From positions 62,001-126,000 of IMG/VR virus record IMGVR_UViG_3300023174_000001: a stretch of DNA of 64,000 nucleotides, one strand, 5' to 3'. The notes under the pieces were generated by a model. It made no database searches and was not told the DNA's origin. It was given only the letters and a program-made list of their open reading frames with translations. Shown here piece after piece: positions 22,346 through 29,239 of the stretch. Source of the stretch: a virus. The stretch's first letter is position 1, and the number at the start of each line of letters is the position of its first letter. A program made the translations under genes and the position numbers.

Positions 22346-23280
22346 CCTTTTTAATAAAATAATAAAAAGTCGCAAGAGGACTTGCGAAAAAGCATAAGAA
22401 ATGCAAAAAAGCATAAAAAGGCGAAGAAATGCGAAAAAAGAGGCGAAGAAGCGAAGGCGAAGAAAATAAATAAAAGCAAAAAGAGGCGAAGGCGAGGAAA
22501 AATAAAAGCATAAGACACATAGAAAAAATGGATACCTGCAAAAAAAAACTGATGCCTCAGCGAAAAAACCTGATGCCTCAAAAAAAGATTCATGGGAAAT
22601 GAAAGTTTCACTCTGGCGAAAGAAGTTTCAGGCTGGCTGAGGCTGGAAAAGTGCGTCTAGATAGGCTCTGGGAAGCCTATTCAGGCGTGAAAGCGTGAAA
22701 AGTGGGGGAAGGTGCGTAGTTTCAGGAAAAAGCGAAGGGGAGGGAGTCGAAAAGAGGGTGAGGGGTTTTTCCATGCAAGTTTTTAGTCCATGCTTCGCAT
22801 GGAAAACTAGATGACCGGGCTTGCTTCCAGGTAAGCCTCCCATCCAGGATTTCCAGGGCCTGGAGGAAGAAAAAGCATAAGGATAAAGAAAAAAGCGAAG
22901 GAAGCGGCTCATCTCATGTGAAAAAGAAATGAAAAAGAAAGAAGAAAGAAAGAAAAAGCAAAAAGTATAGAAGAACTGATGAGTAAAGTCAAGCGAGTCG
23001 AAAAAAGTTTTCCATCTTGCATGGAAAATAAAGCCGCGTGCTTCACTTTGCGGCACAAGGAAGTTGAGTGGATTCATGTATCCTCAGGTCGAGGAAGAAA
23101 AAGTATAGATAATGTTTTATGTTTGTCAAGTCGATTTGTAAAAAAGTTGATGAGTCCCATGCAACTCTGCTTCTGGAAAATAGGGTAGCCGCATTTTCCA
23201 TGTGCCGCAGTTTGCTTTTTCACTTGACTTTTCCTGCTTCTTGTGTTTTTTCTTATTATAACTTTTTGATAACAGCGTCT
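22346..23280. other. ~930-bp noncoding region, strongly purine-biased
   Basis: Long + strand purine stretches (about 22360-22750 and 22860-22985) are built from GCGAAG, AAAAGCATAAG and GAAAAA words. A TTTTTCCATGC hairpin sits at 22766-22805 and another at 23008-23030. Open frames on either strand here have low-complexity products and no ribosome sites, so I treat the region as noncoding. It could encode an untranslated RNA. Confidence 0.6.
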
Positions 23281-23286
23281 TCAGTC

Positions 23287-23316
23287 GGGAATAAATGTTG
23301 GGCTTCATGGGTTATC
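23287..23316 (+). promoter_or_regulatory. SigR/SigH-type promoter
   Basis: GGGAAT (23287), 18-bp spacer, GTTATC (23311-23316), followed by AGGCACTAAGGGAGGTG. Confidence 0.75.
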
Positions 23317-23347
23317 TATCATGTAGGCACTAAGGGAGGTGATTAGT

Positions 23348-23476
23348 ATGGTCAAGTTCTATTTTATTTTTGATGGCTTCGGTTATCCACTTTGCGAGAA
23401 GCACTCAGGAGGGTTGCTTCTTGGGGTGGATACTCACCTGAGTTGTCATGCTTGCGACAAACTCGATAAGGAGTAG
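23348..23476 (+). CDS. 42-aa small protein with Cys/His residues
   Basis: ATG 23348, GGAGGTG ribosome site, conserved leader and promoter upstream. The product has CEKH and CHAC, so four or five ligands that may form a mini zinc finger. A terminator follows. No family recognised. Confidence 0.6.
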   Translation: MVKFYFIFDGFGYPLCEKHSGGLLLGVDTHLSCHACDKLDKE

Positions 23477-23488
23477 TCGTCAGCGAAG

Positions 23489-23526
23489 TTGCTCCCCTGA
23501 TTAAGTTCAGGGGGGCAATTTTTTTT
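23489..23526 (+). terminator. Rho-independent terminator
   Basis: TTGCTCCCCTGA and TCAGGGGGGCAA form a long stem, followed by a run of T. Confidence 0.85.
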
Positions 23527-23675
23527 GCATGGGCAGGAAAAAAGTTGCCGTGCGTGCATGGAAACTCTTGCCGCCTGGCTTGATGCCGATACATGATGAA
23601 TCGCAATGGGATTTGTGTGCCGAAGATTTTTTTTTGGAACGCCGTTTATTTTCTTTTTCTTTTTTTCTGCAACAC

Positions 23676-23705
23676 GGGAATAATTTGTCACCTGTGAGTG
23701 TTATT
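23676..23705 (+). promoter_or_regulatory. SigR/SigH-type promoter
   Basis: GGGAAT (23676), 18-bp spacer, GTTATT (23700-23705), followed by AGGCACTAAGGAGGTGATT. Confidence 0.75.
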
Positions 23706-23735
23706 ATATATGTAGGCACTAAGGAGGTGATTGAT

Positions 23736-23933
23736 ATGGCAAAAACTTACAAGATTGGACTTGTGTTTTCTTTCGAACCTGAGGGAGAACACGCCGACAT
23801 CTTCGAGGGCATGGACAAGACCGAGGAACAACTCATCGTGTTAATGAAGAACCTCGTGTGTGAGGACATCGATAGATATGTGAAATACAACGAAGTCTTC
23901 GAAGGTCTTTCAGTAGAAATTATAGAAGAGTAA
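23736..23933 (+). CDS. Small acidic hypothetical protein
   Basis: 65 residues from ATG 23736. A longer in-frame reading from 23529 would begin before the promoter, so it is rejected. AAGGAGGTG is 6 bases upstream. The product is acidic, beginning with a beta strand (KTYKIGLVFSFEPEGE). No family recognised. Confidence 0.65.
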   Translation: MAKTYKIGLVFSFEPEGEHADIFEGMDKTEEQLIVLMKNLVCEDIDRYVKYNEVFEGLSVEIIEE

Positions 23934-23950
23934 TCTTCGCCGAACCCTCT

Positions 23951-23980
23951 GGGAATAATTTGTCAGGGGGTTCGGTTAAT
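23951..23980 (+). promoter_or_regulatory. SigR/SigH-type promoter
   Basis: GGGAAT (23951), 18-bp spacer, GTTAAT (23975-23980), followed by AGGCACTAAGGGAGGTGAG. Confidence 0.7.
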
Positions 23981-24011
23981 ATCTTTATAGGCACTAAGGG
24001 AGGTGAGAACT

Positions 24012-24236
24012 ATGGAACTAACAGAACTAGAAGCATTAGCAGTAAAGTCTATCTACACCGATTACCACGCTGGAGCAACTAACGCCGATGAAGCGTTGCA
24101 CGCTTTAGAACAACTAATCAATGGCGGGCTAACACCTTGCGACAAGTGTGGCGACAAGATACAGACAGATATCCACGCCGAAGAACTCGGTATGTGCGTT
24201 GATTGCTCTAACGAGTATTTCAGTCATGAAGAGTAG
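24012..24236 (+). CDS. Zinc-ribbon small protein
   Basis: 74 residues from ATG 24012; the GTG at 24003 is part of the ribosome site. A helical N-terminal half (TELEALAVKSIYTDYHAGATNADEAL, split by a turn) is followed by CDKCGDKI and CVDC, a zinc ribbon. Terminator downstream. Function unknown. Confidence 0.7.
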   Translation: MELTELEALAVKSIYTDYHAGATNADEALHALEQLINGGLTPCDKCGDKIQTDIHAEELGMCVDCSNEYFSHEE

Positions 24237-24261
24237 GAACTAACGCCGACTCATCTCAAGA

Positions 24262-24289
24262 CCCTCGAACAGAAATGTTCGGGGGTTTT
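24262..24289 (+). terminator. Rho-independent terminator
   Basis: CCCTCGAACA-GAAA-TGTTCGGGGG stem, then TTTT. Confidence 0.85.
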
Positions 24290-24383
24290 GTTTTACGCCG
24301 AGAGGCTGAGCCGCTTCCATCACGCATGGAATAAGCGGCTACCCCGGTTCGCCTCCGTGCGAGGAAAAATACTTACGCCGATT

Positions 24384-24413
24384 GGGAATAAAAGTGAGGC
24401 GATTGTGGTTTAT
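24384..24413 (+). promoter_or_regulatory. SigR/SigH-type promoter
   Basis: GGGAAT (24384), 18-bp spacer, GTTTAT (24408-24413). A degenerate GTTCGC...GCGAGG with 6-bp spacing lies upstream near 24345. Confidence 0.6.
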
Positions 24414-24440
24414 ATTAATGAAGGAAGATTGGAGAAAGAA

Positions 24441-24623
24441 ATGTTTGTAGAGAAAAAAGGTGATGCTGAACTAGCAGAACTATTTGCTTTGGGACTTATC
24501 GCCGAACCAGAAGATAATGGAACGCTTGTGTTAGTGCCGTGTGCCGACCCTGTTATGTGTGAGATACACGGAACTTATTGGATTGAGAAAAGAATAAAAA
24601 AAGTCTTGACACCGACCAAGTAA
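24441..24623 (+). CDS. Small hypothetical protein
   Basis: 60 residues from ATG 24441, which follows the promoter at 24384 and has GGAG 8 bases upstream. A longer frame from 24288 starts before the promoter. The product has one CEIH-like pair and a basic end. A vegetative promoter for the next gene overlaps its last codons. Confidence 0.6.
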   Translation: MFVEKKGDAELAELFALGLIAEPEDNGTLVLVPCADPVMCEIHGTYWIEKRIKKVLTPTK

Positions 24624-24634
24624 AGTTGTATAGT
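24606..24634 (+). promoter_or_regulatory. Strong vegetative-type promoter
   Basis: TTGACA (24606), 17-bp spacer, TATAGT (24629-24634), 30 bp before the start at 24664. Confidence 0.8.
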
Positions 24635-24663
24635 AGTAGTATGTCAATGAAAGGACACCGATA

Positions 24664-24882
24664 ATGAACCAAGATAAACTAATCGCCGTTTGTGAAAAAC
24701 TCTATGACAAGCGTGGTGCTAGTGCTATTTACGACTACATCAACGCTAATCACCGAGAACTAGATTGGTATTTTTGCCAGCCTTGCGACACCGATACACC
24801 AGCAACTAACCAACTAAAATGCTTAGTTTGTGGAAGTGCCGTGCTTCTAGGGTATCAAGATAAGTTCGCCGAGTTCATGTAA
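24664..24882 (+). CDS. Zinc-ribbon small protein
   Basis: 72 residues with AAAGGACA upstream. A helical first half is followed by CQPC and CLVC about 18 residues apart, a likely zinc ribbon. Promoter at 24606 and terminator at 24892 make it a single-gene unit. Function unknown. Confidence 0.7.
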   Translation: MNQDKLIAVCEKLYDKRGASAIYDYINANHRELDWYFCQPCDTDTPATNQLKCLVCGSAVLLGYQDKFAEFM

Positions 24883-24891
24883 TCCAAATCG

Positions 24892-24931
24892 AACCAAGAC
24901 CTCGTGCTGAAAAGTGCGAGGTTTGGTTTTT
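24892..24931 (+). terminator. Rho-independent terminator
   Basis: AACCAAGACCTCG and CGAGGTTTGGTT form a long stem, followed by T. Confidence 0.85.
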
Positions 24932-24970
24932 AGCAATCCAGGTGCACGGAAAAACAGAACACCCAGGCAC

Positions 24971-24999
24971 TTGACAAAAAGAGTTTCATCAATAACAAT
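24971..24999 (+). promoter_or_regulatory. Vegetative-type promoter
   Basis: TTGACA (24971), 17-bp spacer, AACAAT (24994-24999), just upstream of the start at 25028. Confidence 0.65.
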
Positions 25000-25027
25000 A
25001 GAAACAACAACACCGAAAGGAAACAAA

Positions 25028-25159
25028 ATGAACTACGAGTTCTTATTTACAATGTGGGAGTGTATTGGTTGCCGTCTGCTTTACAACGACGAGCAAGACA
25101 AATGCACCAACTGCAAAAACAAGTGCGAGCCAATTAAAATCAAAGGCGTAAGGGCATAA
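25028..25159 (+). CDS. 43-aa zinc-ribbon protein
   Basis: From ATG 25028 with GAAAGGA upstream; the longer in-frame reading crosses the promoter. CIGC and CTNC plus a further Cys form a compact zinc ribbon that takes up most of the protein. Such mini-ribbons are common in phage accessory regions. Function unknown. Confidence 0.65.
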   Translation: MNYEFLFTMWECIGCRLLYNDEQDKCTNCKNKCEPIKIKGVRA

Positions 25160-25190
25160 ACTCCGTTATCAAAAAGTTATACGGAAATGC

Positions 25191-25219
25191 TTGACAATGC
25201 CGTTCATTACAATAAACTA
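25191..25219 (+). promoter_or_regulatory. Vegetative-type promoter (weak -10)
   Basis: TTGACA (25191), 17-bp spacer, AAACTA (25214-25219). The -10 is poor; the -35 is perfect. Confidence 0.5.
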
Positions 25220-25253
25220 GAAGTGTAGTGAAACAACTAACAAGGAGATAAAA

Positions 25254-25433
25254 ATGAAGATTCTTATTGGATTACTAGGTATCTGGTGCTTTTGGAACGC
25301 TTTGCGTATTACCGACCAACTCGGTCATGTAATGGTTTTTGGTGGCGACCAAAGTGTTCTTTGGGCTGGATTAGTTTTATTCTTATCTGGAACTTTTGGC
25401 TGTGTTATTGCCATCTGTGCTGAAAAGAAGTAG
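25254..25433 (+). CDS. Two-span small membrane protein
   Basis: 59 residues, AAGGAG upstream. Two hydrophobic segments (ILIGLLGIWCFWNAL and WAGLVLFLSGTFGCVIAIC) are separated by a polar loop, with a short charged C-terminus. It may be an inner-membrane protein for superinfection exclusion or membrane remodelling, or an antiholin-like protein. Single-gene unit with own promoter and terminator. Confidence 0.65.
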   Translation: MKILIGLLGIWCFWNALRITDQLGHVMVFGGDQSVLWAGLVLFLSGTFGCVIAICAEKK

Positions 25434-25448
25434 CCAACACCGAAAAGT

Positions 25449-25476
25449 CCCCTCATCTCAGGTGGGGGGATTTTTT
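25449..25476 (+). terminator. Rho-independent terminator
   Basis: CCCCTCATCTCAGGTGGGGGG stem-loop followed by six T. Confidence 0.75.
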
Positions 25477-25545
25477 CTGCCCATGCCATTTTGGTAGGCG
25501 GCAGGTTTTTCCATGCTCCCGTGTTGGATTTTTTTTTTCGGATAC

Positions 25546-25575
25546 GGGAATAATTTCTCCATCATCGTGGTTGTC
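25546..25575 (+). promoter_or_regulatory. SigR/SigH-type promoter
   Basis: GGGAAT (25546), 18-bp spacer, GTTGTC (25570-25575). Confidence 0.6.
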
Positions 25576-25605
25576 TTATGTATGAGCAAAGAAAGGAGAA
25601 ATCCA

Positions 25606-25737
25606 ATGGACACCGACAAGAACAAAACTTGGGAAGAGTGGCTAAATACGCCTGGGAACGCTAAGAAGTTTCTAGAGTGGGTATTTGACCCTAAAGTAGA
25701 TGCCGAACTAGAAGCCCTTGCAAAAGAAACCAACTAA
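25606..25737 (+). CDS. 43-aa hypothetical protein
   Basis: From ATG 25606 with GAAAGGAG upstream and a SigR/SigH-type promoter before it. Acidic and helical, two Trp-containing segments. The next gene starts 13 bp downstream, so the two form an operon. No family recognised. Confidence 0.55.
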   Translation: MDTDKNKTWEEWLNTPGNAKKFLEWVFDPKVDAELEALAKETN

Positions 25738-25750
25738 GGAAAGAGAAACT

Positions 25751-25912
25751 GTGAGAACTAAACTAACTCAGGAAAGAATCACCGAACTGGACAAACTTGA
25801 CCGAATTAGAACTTACGACTTGCTATACCGAGCGATGTCTGTGGGGCTAATTCCGTTTCAGCCGAACCTTAGGCTAAAGCGTATGGTCAGAGTAAAGAAG
25901 TCTGGCAACTAA
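25751..25912 (+). CDS. 53-aa basic hypothetical protein
   Basis: From GTG 25751 with AAGGAAAG upstream. Basic, Arg/Lys-rich, helical start (LTQERITELDKLDRIRTYDLLYRAM), which could bind nucleic acid. Second gene of a two-gene operon. Confidence 0.55.
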   Translation: MRTKLTQERITELDKLDRIRTYDLLYRAMSVGLIPFQPNLRLKRMVRVKKSGN

Positions 25913-25939
25913 AAACACCGAAAACATTTTTTACCAAAT

Positions 25940-25969
25940 GGGAATAAAATGTCGGACTAATGTGTTATT
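25940..25969 (+). promoter_or_regulatory. SigR/SigH-type promoter
   Basis: GGGAAT (25940), 18-bp spacer, GTTATT (25964-25969). Confidence 0.75.
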
Positions 25970-26015
25970 ATCAGTATGTGAGTAATCACAAAGACAAAAA
26001 GACAAAGGAGATAAA

Positions 26016-26213
26016 GTGGCTTCATCAGCAACTTACACCGTTACACTAACGACTAACTCTACGAGTTACATTACAACTATCACCACTCCGTCTAGCGACG
26101 AAGAAACTATTTACGAGTTGGCGATAGAACGCATCAAAGAAGAAGATGGCTTTGATTTATCTGGACACCGATTAGTTGATACAACTTACGAAGTATTGGA
26201 AGTGTGGGACTAA
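26016..26213 (+). CDS. Small Thr/Ser-rich hypothetical protein
   Basis: 65 residues from GTG 26016 with AAAGGAG upstream. A Thr/Ser-rich beta start is followed by a helix (EETIYELAIERIKEEDGF) and a beta end. It is first of a four-gene operon to 27049. No family recognised. Confidence 0.6.
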   Translation: MASSATYTVTLTTNSTSYITTITTPSSDEETIYELAIERIKEEDGFDLSGHRLVDTTYEVLEVWD

Positions 26214-26215
26214 TA

Positions 26216-26494
26216 ATGAGTGCTACCGATTACAACGACCTAAGCAGACACATTGGACACAAGGTGGAAGTAGTTACTTACGCCGATACTAATGTCGCCA
26301 TTGAGTGCGAAGAGTGTAGTGAAGTGCTACTGGACTTTGATAAAGAAGTTGAGTGCGAGAACCACACTTGGACTTTACAAATGAATCTTCCGAACATACC
26401 AATTCGCAACTACTGCGAAGAGTGTGGTGCGATAGGAGAAGCCGACCCCGATGATGTAGCAGAACAAATCCGACTATTAGGAGAGAACGAATAA
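26216..26494 (+). CDS. Zinc-ribbon small protein
   Basis: 92 residues from ATG 26216, two bases after the previous stop. CEEC near residue 32 and CEEC near 69 (YCEECGAIGEADPDDV) form a probable zinc ribbon with a His-containing insert. Its stop overlaps the next ATG. Confidence 0.65.
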   Translation: MSATDYNDLSRHIGHKVEVVTYADTNVAIECEECSEVLLDFDKEVECENHTWTLQMNLPNIPIRNYCEECGAIGEADPDDVAEQIRLLGENE

Positions 26495-26673
26495 TGATGA
26501 ATAACACCGAACTACTTAATTATCTACAAGACAAGGTAGGTGAATTGTTTGAGAACATCAGACATGACGACACCTATGGCGATTTCAGAGATGGTGCTAA
26601 AGATTACCTAATCCAAATCACAGACATAATCGCAGAACTACAAAGGGAGAACCTAAATGAATCAGGAAACTAA
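26494..26673 (+). CDS. 59-aa helical hypothetical protein
   Basis: ATG 26494 overlaps the previous stop (TAATG) and a second ATG follows at once. The acidic, helical product has no motif. It overlaps the next gene by 17 bp. The coupling on both sides supports translation. Confidence 0.55.
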   Translation: MMNNTELLNYLQDKVGELFENIRHDDTYGDFRDGAKDYLIQITDIIAELQRENLNESGN

Positions 26674-27049
26674 AATCAACACCGATAAGTTATCCCCTGA
26701 GTTTTATGTGTGGGAGAACGACTACGAAGAAGTCTGGGCTACTGAGAGTAATCCTTTCTTCGTAATCCGTAATGGCGAGATGCGAATCATCGTCAAGAGT
26801 GCCGATGAATCACAAGAGATAATCAGATACACCGATGCTCTGGAGAAGTTTGGCATCACTACCGATAAAGAACTAGAAGAGTGGTCTGGGAAGAGTGAAG
26901 AACTATTCTCAGTTGGTATGAATCCTTGGTTTGAGATTTGGTCTGTGAAAGACACCGAGTTTTACTCAGAGCCATACTTTGACCTGAAAGAAGCCATCGC
27001 ACAAGCCGAAGTAATGCTTGCCGAGTATCCAACTGGCATCGTAGATTAG
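26657..27049 (+). CDS. Acidic hypothetical protein
   Basis: 130 residues with AAAGGGAG upstream. The first two thirds are beta-rich (FYVWENDYEEVWATESNPFF); the end is helical and acidic. The repeated NPWFEIWSV/NPFFVIRNG pieces suggest an internal duplication of a small beta unit. Last gene of its operon; terminator follows. Function unknown. Confidence 0.6.
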   Translation: MNQETKINTDKLSPEFYVWENDYEEVWATESNPFFVIRNGEMRIIVKSADESQEIIRYTDALEKFGITTDKELEEWSGKSEELFSVGMNPWFEIWSVKDTEFYSEPYFDLKEAIAQAEVMLAEYPTGIVD

Positions 27050-27068
27050 TCAGAACTAAAAAGGAAAG

Positions 27069-27092
27069 CCCATGCTGAAGAGCATGGGTTTT
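27069..27092 (+). terminator. Rho-independent terminator
   Basis: CCCATGCT-GAAG-AGCATGGG followed by TTTT. Confidence 0.85.
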
Positions 27093-27171
27093 CTTATGTT
27101 ATTCCGAAACACCTGGGTATCCACTTTTTCCGTGTGCCGTGATGGTTGCCTTCATCTGCTAAGTTGTTCTC

Positions 27172-27438
27172 ATGTCAGTATTTCATCAAGCGACCCCCGT
27201 AAAACTCGTAAATGCAGATGAAGAACGCATTTCCTTCATCTATTTCTTATCTGGTGGGGAATACGACAGTAAGTTTGTGCTGGTTTCTTCCGTTATTACA
27301 CCGAATTATGAAGAAACAGCAGTATTCATCTGCAACGACTCAACTGGCGAAGAAGCAGAGTGGGAGAACACATTGGCAAAAATCTATCATGTGGATACAG
27401 AAGAAGTGCTAAACAAGATGGGATACACAACAAAGTAG
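27172..27438 (+). CDS. Hypothetical protein
   Basis: 88 residues, ATG 27172. No clear ribosome site, so the start is uncertain and the transcript may be nearly leaderless. The product is mixed alpha/beta without Cys motifs. No family recognised. Confidence 0.5.
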   Translation: MSVFHQATPVKLVNADEERISFIYFLSGGEYDSKFVLVSSVITPNYEETAVFICNDSTGEEAEWENTLAKIYHVDTEEVLNKMGYTTK

Positions 27439-27442
27439 CCGC

Positions 27443-27471
27443 TTGACATGGAAAATAATAAGACTTATTAT
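27443..27471 (+). promoter_or_regulatory. Strong vegetative-type promoter
   Basis: TTGACA (27443), 17-bp spacer, TATTAT (27466-27471). Confidence 0.8.
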
Positions 27472-27505
27472 TAGCCGCAAAGAAGAAATGACGAAAGGAA
27501 CTCAG

Positions 27506-28006
27506 ATGGGCACAAATGTTCATGGTCTGAAGCCAAAGCACTCCGTAGGCGAGCAGTTTGGTAGAAATGTTTGGGGCTGGACTCCGTTGATGGGCTACAT
27601 CTCAGCACAGCACAAGAAGTTTGAGAAGTTGTTTGAGAAAAACCGACTCACAGAACTGCAAGCCAACAAAATTGCCGATGCATTATTTGACGACATCGCA
27701 TCTGGCAAGGCCGAAGCATACGCCGATAAGTTTATGAATAAAATCGCTACCCTCCCTGAAGTCCCATGTGAATTTTGCGAGGCCACAGGCATCAGAAAAG
27801 ATGCCGTAGGCATGGAAAAGGGTATGACCCACCTAGTGCTAGACCCCCGCCTCGCTCAACAACTTGGAAGACAGCGTGGGTGGTGCAATGGATGCTTTGG
27901 TTATGGGATGAAGAAGAGTTCCGACAGTGCTTACTATCTAGAACTTACGGATGTAGTGGAATTCGCCGAGTTCTTACGCAACTGTGGTGGAGCAAAAATA
28001 TCTTAA
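27506..28006 (+). CDS. DnaJ-type Cys-motif protein, paralog 1
   Basis: 166 residues from ATG 27506 (AAAGGA upstream, after the promoter at 27443). The start MGTNVHGLKPKHSVGEQFGRNVWGW matches a phage/bacterial family beginning MGMDVYG.KP...G.YFR.NVWWW. Two zinc-finger-like repeats follow, CEFCEATG and CNGCFGYG, like the CxxCxGxG repeats of DnaJ. It is a paralog of the gene at 28296. The Cys motifs suggest zinc binding and protein contact. Function in phage unknown. Confidence 0.75.
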   Translation: MGTNVHGLKPKHSVGEQFGRNVWGWTPLMGYISAQHKKFEKLFEKNRLTELQANKIADALFDDIASGKAEAYADKFMNKIATLPEVPCEFCEATGIRKDAVGMEKGMTHLVLDPRLAQQLGRQRGWCNGCFGYGMKKSSDSAYYLELTDVVEFAEFLRNCGGAKIS

Positions 28007-28025
28007 AAAATCTTTTGCGACACGC

Positions 28026-28055
28026 TTGACAAATGTCAGATGTGTTGTGTAGATT
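28026..28055 (+). promoter_or_regulatory. Vegetative-type promoter with TGACA-AA-TGTCA palindrome
   Basis: TTGACA (28026), 18-bp spacer, TAGATT (28050-28055). TGACAAATGTCA spans 28027-28038. Confidence 0.65.
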
Positions 28056-28092
28056 ATCTATGTATCCACTCGACAACGAAAGGCAGATACAA

Positions 28093-28293
28093 ATGTACGA
28101 AGACTACGAAGACGAAAAACAGTATGTTAGAGAACTTTACTGGGAGTCAAAAGGTTTGGGCGGTTACGACAGAGTTACCGTAGAGCCGATTGTTTTAGCA
28201 GGAGAAGAAATCTCTTGCCCTAAGTGCAACAGGATAAGAGACAAAGCAATAATCGAACAACACTTGCCTAAGTGCAGTGGGACTGGAGAATAA
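28093..28293 (+). CDS. Small C2HC-finger-like protein
   Basis: 66 residues from ATG 28093; the longer frame from 28033 would start inside the promoter. CPKCNRIRDKAIIEQHLPKC resembles a C2HC zinc knuckle with helix between the ligands. It lies between the two DnaJ-motif paralogs and 2 bp before the second. Confidence 0.65.
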   Translation: MYEDYEDEKQYVRELYWESKGLGGYDRVTVEPIVLAGEEISCPKCNRIRDKAIIEQHLPKCSGTGE

Positions 28294-28295
28294 AA

Positions 28296-28811
28296 ATGGG
28301 TATGGATGTTTATGGCACTAAGCCGAAGAACGAAACTGGAGAATACTTCCGCCGTAATGTTTGGGGCTGGAGAGGTCTTTGGGACTACTGCTTAGATACT
28401 TTTGAGATTGCTAACAAAGTAGAAGATGGGCACTCTAATAGTGGAGATGGTCTAAACGCCGAGAACAGCAGACAACTTGCTGAGCAGATGAAAGCAGACA
28501 TAGCAAGTGGTGCCGCTCAGGACTACATCACAGCACGCAATCACAAACTGGCTAGTTTAGAGAGACTCGCTTGCGATACATGTGCTGGCACTGGTATTCG
28601 TACCGATGATGTTGGTGTCTTCCACGATATGCCGACAAGAGAGTTGTCTCCAGAGATGGCATCACTAACTGGTCGCACACACGGATTCTGTAATGCTTGC
28701 TCTGGTGAGGGTAAGACAGACGACTGGGAAACTAACTATCAGTTCGACCTAGAAGACATTAAAGAGTTTGCCGAGTTCGTTGAGAACTCTGGTGGATTTA
28801 GGATTTGCTAA
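28296..28811 (+). CDS. DnaJ-type Cys-motif protein, paralog 2
   Basis: 171 residues from ATG 28296 (GGAG upstream). Starts MGMDVYGTKPKNETGEYFRRNVWGW and carries CDTCAGTG and CNACSGEG, the DnaJ-like CxxCxGxG repeats. The C-terminal EFAEFVENSGGF matches EFAEFLRNCGG of paralog 1, so the two arose by duplication. This copy fits the family consensus more closely. Likely zinc binding; role unknown. Confidence 0.75.
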   Translation: MGMDVYGTKPKNETGEYFRRNVWGWRGLWDYCLDTFEIANKVEDGHSNSGDGLNAENSRQLAEQMKADIASGAAQDYITARNHKLASLERLACDTCAGTGIRTDDVGVFHDMPTRELSPEMASLTGRTHGFCNACSGEGKTDDWETNYQFDLEDIKEFAEFVENSGGFRIC

Positions 28812-28826
28812 AAGATGGAGAATAAA

Positions 28827-29075
28827 ATGAAAGCAAAGACAAAAACAGAAACAAAAATGAATACCGTTGCTTGGGATTGGTTTATCGCAAGATATACCAA
28901 GATGGGCTACAAATCACTCAACCAGTTTGCTATCGCAACTGGACTACAAAAGAGTAGCCTAAGTCGCTACTTTCATCGCCAACGCCAGATGCCGTCAGGC
29001 ATGATGGCAACACTTTGCCGAGAACTCAAAGTAACTCCTAACGAGTTGATGCGAGCCCTTGGGGAGTGGCAATAA
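28827..29075 (+). CDS. Small helix-turn-helix (XRE-like) regulator
   Basis: 82 residues from ATG 28827 (GGAG upstream; the ATG at 28815 is part of the ribosome site). The helix-turn-helix is LNQFAIATGLQKSSLSRYFH followed by RQRQMPSGMMATLCREL. This is a Cro/CI-type DNA-binding domain with a basic N-terminus and no extra domain. It may be a repressor of one of the palindromes in the region. Operon with the DnaJ-motif genes. Confidence 0.8.
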   Translation: MKAKTKTETKMNTVAWDWFIARYTKMGYKSLNQFAIATGLQKSSLSRYFHRQRQMPSGMMATLCRELKVTPNELMRALGEWQ

Positions 29076-29129
29076 GACCCCGCTATAAGTAGCAAACACC
29101 TGAGGTATGTGTCTAAAATGCCTCTTTTT

Positions 29130-29157
29130 CTCCATAAACACCGATTTATGGGGTAAA
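29130..29157. repeat. CCATAAA/TTTATGG hairpin
   Basis: A 7-bp inverted repeat with a short loop in the gap between the HTH gene and the lipoprotein gene; possible operator or terminator without a T-run. Confidence 0.4.
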
Positions 29158-29239
29158 ATAGACCTCACAACTGAATATAGTGTCACTTCGACAATAAACG
29201 ACCCCAGTGCTAACTAACAAGGAAAGGTAAGGTCGCTAA

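Noticed and set aside
22278-23077. Phe/Ser-rich leftward frames of 86-149 codons
   Set aside because: They are translations of the purine-rich tract, without ribosome sites.
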